Of a stretch of 8,022 nucleotides of DNA, positions 5,634 through 8,022 are shown in pieces; the first letter of the stretch is position 1; each line of letters opens with the position of its first letter. Position numbers and translations under genes: made by a program. The notes under the pieces are model-generated. The model saw only the letters and a program-made list of their open reading frames with translations, searched no databases and was not told the origin of the DNA. This DNA is from Chloroflexota bacterium (GTDB taxonomy: Bacteria > Chloroflexota > Dehalococcoidia > UBA1127 > JACQUN01): assembly GCA_016210285.1 (NCBI GenBank), contig JACQUN010000071.1:1-8022 (forward strand), read 5' to 3'.

Positions 5634-6667
5634 TATCCCCCCAAACGGAACATCTCTTCCTTGCGCGCCCTGGTGGTGTGGAAGGCCCGCTCCTCAGAGT
5701 AGCGGTCTGTCCTGCGGCTCCAGATGCTGGTGATAATCGCCTTGATCTCGTCATCGCTGGCGCCGGCGCGCAAGGGGCCTTTCAGGTCGTGCCCCTGATC
5801 GGCGAAGAGGCAGGTGTAGACCTTGCCGTCGGCGGAGAGCCGGACCCGGTCGCAGTCCCCGCAGAAGGGCCTGGTGACGGAGGCGATGACCCCCAGCTCC
5901 CCCTTCCCATCCTTGTAGCGATAGCGCAGGGCGACGTCACCGTAGCCCCGCTCCACGGGTTCGATGGGCAGCTCCGCCGCAAGCCGCTGGACGATCTCGT
6001 CGGCGGAGACCACTTCGTCCATGCGCCACCCGTTCAGGTTCCCCACGTCCATGTACTCGATGAACCGCACGGTGTAGCCGGCGTCTTTGCAGAAACGCGC
6101 CAGCTCCACAAGGGTGTCGTCGTTGACCCCCTTCTGGACGACTACATTGATCTTGACGGGGGCTAGCCCCACCTCTGCCGCCTTCCGAATCCCATCCAGC
6201 ACGCGCTGGGTCGTGAAGCCTCGCCCGTTCATCCTCCCGAAGATATCGTCGTCCAGGGTGTGCAGGCTCACGGTGATGCGTTGCAGCCCTGCATCCCTGA
6301 GAACTTGGGCCTTCTGCGCCAGCAGGTAGCCGTTGGTGGTAAGGGCCAGGTCTTCCACCCCCGGGACAGCAGCGAGCTGGGCCACCAGCTTCTCTACATC
6401 ACTCCTCAGGAGCGGCTCGCCCCCGGTCAGCCTCACCTTGGTGACGCCCATCTGCACAAAGATGCGCGTCAGGCGGGTGATCTCTTCAAAGCTCAGAACC
6501 TCTGCTCTCGGCAGGAAGTGGTAGCGAAAGCCATACAGCTCCGCGGGCATGCAGAAGGGGCAGCGAAAGTTGCACCGGTCCGTCACGGAAACCCGCAGGT
6601 CGCTTAGCGGTCTGCCCAGGACATCCTTGACCCGCAGGTGCTCCGGAACGGGTTGCATCCTAACCAC
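5633..6667 (-). CDS. moaA: GTP 3',8-cyclase MoaA
   Basis: Radical SAM enzyme, 344 residues, that rearranges GTP to 3',8-cH2GTP, the first step of molybdenum cofactor synthesis. The N-terminal SAM cluster is C32-x3-C36-x2-C39 within TDRCNFRCPFCMP. GGEP (82-85) contacts SAM, and TTNGYLL follows near 110. The second, substrate-binding 4Fe-4S cluster uses C269, C272 and C286. The protein ends in Gly-Gly, as in other MoaA proteins, where this tail is needed for catalysis. Start choice: GTG at 6667 has AAGGAG 7 nt upstream and overlaps the rdgB stop by 8 nt. ATG at 6658 (1 nt after the stop) is possible but has only a weak site. The downstream MoaC domain uses its product directly, so the two genes form a minimal cPMP module; moaB, moaD, moaE and later genes are not in the window. 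Confidence 0.95.
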   Translation of the reverse strand: MVRMQPVPEHLRVKDVLGRPLSDLRVSVTDRCNFRCPFCMPAELYGFRYHFLPRAEVLSFEEITRLTRIFVQMGVTKVRLTGGEPLLRSDVEKLVAQLAAVPGVEDLALTTNGYLLAQKAQVLRDAGLQRITVSLHTLDDDIFGRMNGRGFTTQRVLDGIRKAAEVGLAPVKINVVVQKGVNDDTLVELARFCKDAGYTVRFIEYMDVGNLNGWRMDEVVSADEIVQRLAAELPIEPVERGYGDVALRYRYKDGKGELGVIASVTRPFCGDCDRVRLSADGKVYTCLFADQGHDLKGPLRAGASDDEIKAIITSIWSRRTDRYSEERAFHTTRARKEEMFRLGG

Positions 6668-7298
6668 GAGAAAGCTCCTTTTCCAGAGCCTTGAGCAACG
6701 GCACGGCCGCACGAGCGGCAGCGCCCCGGTGGCTGATGCGGTTCTTCTCCTCCAAGGTGAGTCCGGCCATAGTCTTGCCTAGCTCCGGTATGTAGAAGAT
6801 GGGGTCATAGCCGAATCCCCCGCTCCCCCGCGGCTCAAAGGTGATCCTCCCCTTGCACGAGCCCTGGACAGTATAGACGCGTCCGTCCGGGGAGGCGATG
6901 GCGATGACCGAGCGGAAGTTGGCGGTGCGTCGTTCCAGAGGGACGGCCCCCAACTGTTTCAGCAGCAACTGCACCCTGTCGGTATCTGACGCGCCTTCCC
7001 CTGCGTACCGCCGGGAGCGGGGGCCCGGCGCGCCACCCAGGGCGTCCACCTCCAACCCCGAGTCATCGGCCAGGGCACACAGGCCGCTCAGGCGTGCGTA
7101 GGTCTTTGCCTTGGCAACGGCGTTCTCTTCGAAGGTAGCGCCCTGTTCCTCCACCTCATCATGGATGCCTACGTCTGCCAGGGTCACGAGCTCAAAGGGG
7201 ATGCCCTGCAGAAGGTCCCGCAGCTCCCGCGCCTTGCCAGGATTCCCTGTTGCCAGCAGGAGCCTGGGCTGCTTCGTCTTCACCCCCCTGGTCATCAT
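6660..7298 (-). CDS. rdgB: XTP/dITP pyrophosphatase (RdgB/HAM1 family)
   Basis: A 212-residue cytoplasmic nucleotide-pool sanitiser that hydrolyses (d)ITP and XTP to the monophosphate and pyrophosphate, keeping deaminated purines out of DNA and RNA. Family motifs: ATGNPGKARE near 16-25 (N19, K22, E25), ATFEENA (54-60), ADDSGLEVDALGGAPG (77-92, Asp79 the likely general base), GSGGFGYDPIF (158-168), LTLEEKNRISHRG (180-192). Length is normal for the family. The ATG at 7298 (or the adjacent ATG at 7295) follows the upstream stop by 22 nt with no clear Shine-Dalgarno, so the exact start is uncertain; GTG at 7283 is another option. Its 3' end overlaps or abuts moaA. Placement ahead of a GTP-consuming pathway and an RNase H domain fits a purine-nucleotide theme, but that link is inference. 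Confidence 0.95.
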   Translation of the reverse strand: MMTRGVKTKQPRLLLATGNPGKARELRDLLQGIPFELVTLADVGIHDEVEEQGATFEENAVAKAKTYARLSGLCALADDSGLEVDALGGAPGPRSRRYAGEGASDTDRVQLLLKQLGAVPLERRTANFRSVIAIASPDGRVYTVQGSCKGRITFEPRGSGGFGYDPIFYIPELGKTMAGLTLEEKNRISHRGAAARAAVPLLKALEKELSRG

Positions 7299-7320
7299 GG
7301 AGTAGGCAAGACCTGGGGCC

Positions 7321-8022
7321 CTAGAAGGGCACCCAGCGATCCCCCAGCTTCTTCATGATGCCCGCCATGGTGGTGTACTCCATCTCCTCCAGGGGCAGGC
7401 GATGGGGCTCGAAGGGGCCGTGGCGGCGCAGGTAGTCGGCCACCTTGTTGGCCGTGCGGCGGGTCTCGTCGAAGGCGGGATCGTCGAAGAGGTCCCGGGG
7501 CCCCACCAGGTGCCCGTTGGCAAGCTGGAAGCCCGCGGCGATGAGCCGGGGCGGGCCATCAAAGCGGGAGGGGTTGGCGTCCTTGAAGGCCACGGGCATC
7601 AGCGGGCCGTGGTGGGAGCCGCGCATCCACCCCTCCACGAGGAAGGGGTGAGTGAAGGGCTCCAGCACCTCACCCACGGCAGGGAAGCTGCCCTGGCAGC
7701 GGATAACCATCACCGGGTCGTCCTTCCCCACGTAGCGGCCTGCTATCTCGGACAGGCGCTCCGTGGAGGTGACGGCGGCAATCTCCCCGGTGCCGCGGGC
7801 AAAGACGCGCTTGACGGCGTACCGGGAGGGCGCCCCCAAGAACATCAGCAGGTCATAGACCTCTTCTGGGGTGTTGAGGGTGATCTTCTTGTGAGACCGC
7901 ACGTCCTGGACCTCAAAGGCAAATCCCCTGTGGAGGCTTTCAGAGATGACCAGGCCAGCCGTGATGAAGGGGTCGGCGACCATCTTGTACAGGGGGAGGT
8001 TCCAGGCCCCCGCCGACGTCCA
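7321..8022 (-). CDS. Fructose-1,6-bisphosphate aldolase/phosphatase, archaeal type (C-terminal part)
   Basis: The frame stays open to the right edge; 233 C-terminal residues are visible and roughly 130 N-terminal residues lie outside. The ATG at 7983 is internal: AGAWNLPLYKM precedes it in frame, continuous with the family motif leading into ADPF. The bifunctional enzyme condenses dihydroxyacetone phosphate and glyceraldehyde 3-phosphate and then removes the C1 phosphate, giving fructose 6-phosphate for gluconeogenesis. Visible motifs: YVGKDD (fragment residues 97-102), corresponding to the Tyr229, Schiff-base Lys232 and metal-binding Asp233-234 of the Sulfolobus enzyme; GSHHGPLMPV; FDGPP; and the EYT Tyr near the C-terminus, which falls at the position of Tyr348. 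The enzyme is typical of Archaea and some deep-branching bacteria. It is the first visible gene of the minus-strand row; its promoter is outside the window. Confidence 0.93.
   Translation of the reverse strand, partial: WTSAGAWNLPLYKMVADPFITAGLVISESLHRGFAFEVQDVRSHKKITLNTPEEVYDLLMFLGAPSRYAVKRVFARGTGEIAAVTSTERLSEIAGRYVGKDDPVMVIRCQGSFPAVGEVLEPFTHPFLVEGWMRGSHHGPLMPVAFKDANPSRFDGPPRLIAAGFQLANGHLVGPRDLFDDPAFDETRRTANKVADYLRRHGPFEPHRLPLEEMEYTTMAGIMKKLGDRWVPF

Noticed and set aside
7321..7983. Complete 220-residue gene starting at ATG 7983
   Set aside because: The family motif AGAWNLPLYKM continues in frame upstream of that ATG to the window edge, so the gene is longer and only partly visible.

Overview
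The window looks like a chromosomal segment from a GC-rich, free-living bacterium. The best guess is Chloroflexota (Dehalococcoidia/SAR202-like), but this is inference from gene types only: an archaeal-type FBP aldolase/phosphatase, a flavin oxidoreductase of the FadH type, a ferritin-VIT fusion and a widespread AGCTTGTCGAA-type palindrome. Both tRNA genes encode their 3' CCA. No transposase, integrase, phage gene or CRISPR array is visible.

Layout. Positions 1-223 are non-coding: a REP-like palindrome at the left edge, an AT-rich patch near 51-75, then a sigma70-type promoter and a structured leader for tRNA-Ala(GGC) at 224-299. Positions 300-501 hold no gene I can support; the next gene converges on this gap. 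On the minus strand there follow a 653-residue OYE-type FMN/4Fe-4S/FAD oxidoreductase (502-2463) with a near-consensus promoter (2531-2559), and a membrane ferritin-VIT1/CCC1 iron/manganese transporter (2646-3758). The 249-bp gap upstream of the transporter contains a perfect 16-bp tandem repeat and an inverted repeat over a possible promoter. tRNA-Asn(GTT) is at 4008-4082 on the minus strand. Its promoter stands back to back with a plus-strand promoter that appears to drive an unrecognised 131-residue protein (4188-4583) with almost no 5' UTR.

The right half (4617-8022, minus strand) is one tightly packed gene row: the C-terminal part of a bifunctional fructose-1,6-bisphosphate aldolase/phosphatase running off the right edge, XTP/dITP pyrophosphatase (RdgB), GTP 3',8-cyclase (MoaA), and a single ORF fusing an RNase HI domain to MoaC. 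MoaA and MoaC carry out the first two steps of molybdenum cofactor synthesis (GTP to cyclic pyranopterin monophosphate). RdgB removes non-canonical purine triphosphates, and RNase HI removes RNA from RNA-DNA hybrids. The gene overlaps (8 nt by the preferred start, and 1 nt) suggest co-translation. The RNase HI-MoaC fusion is the most unusual item in the window.
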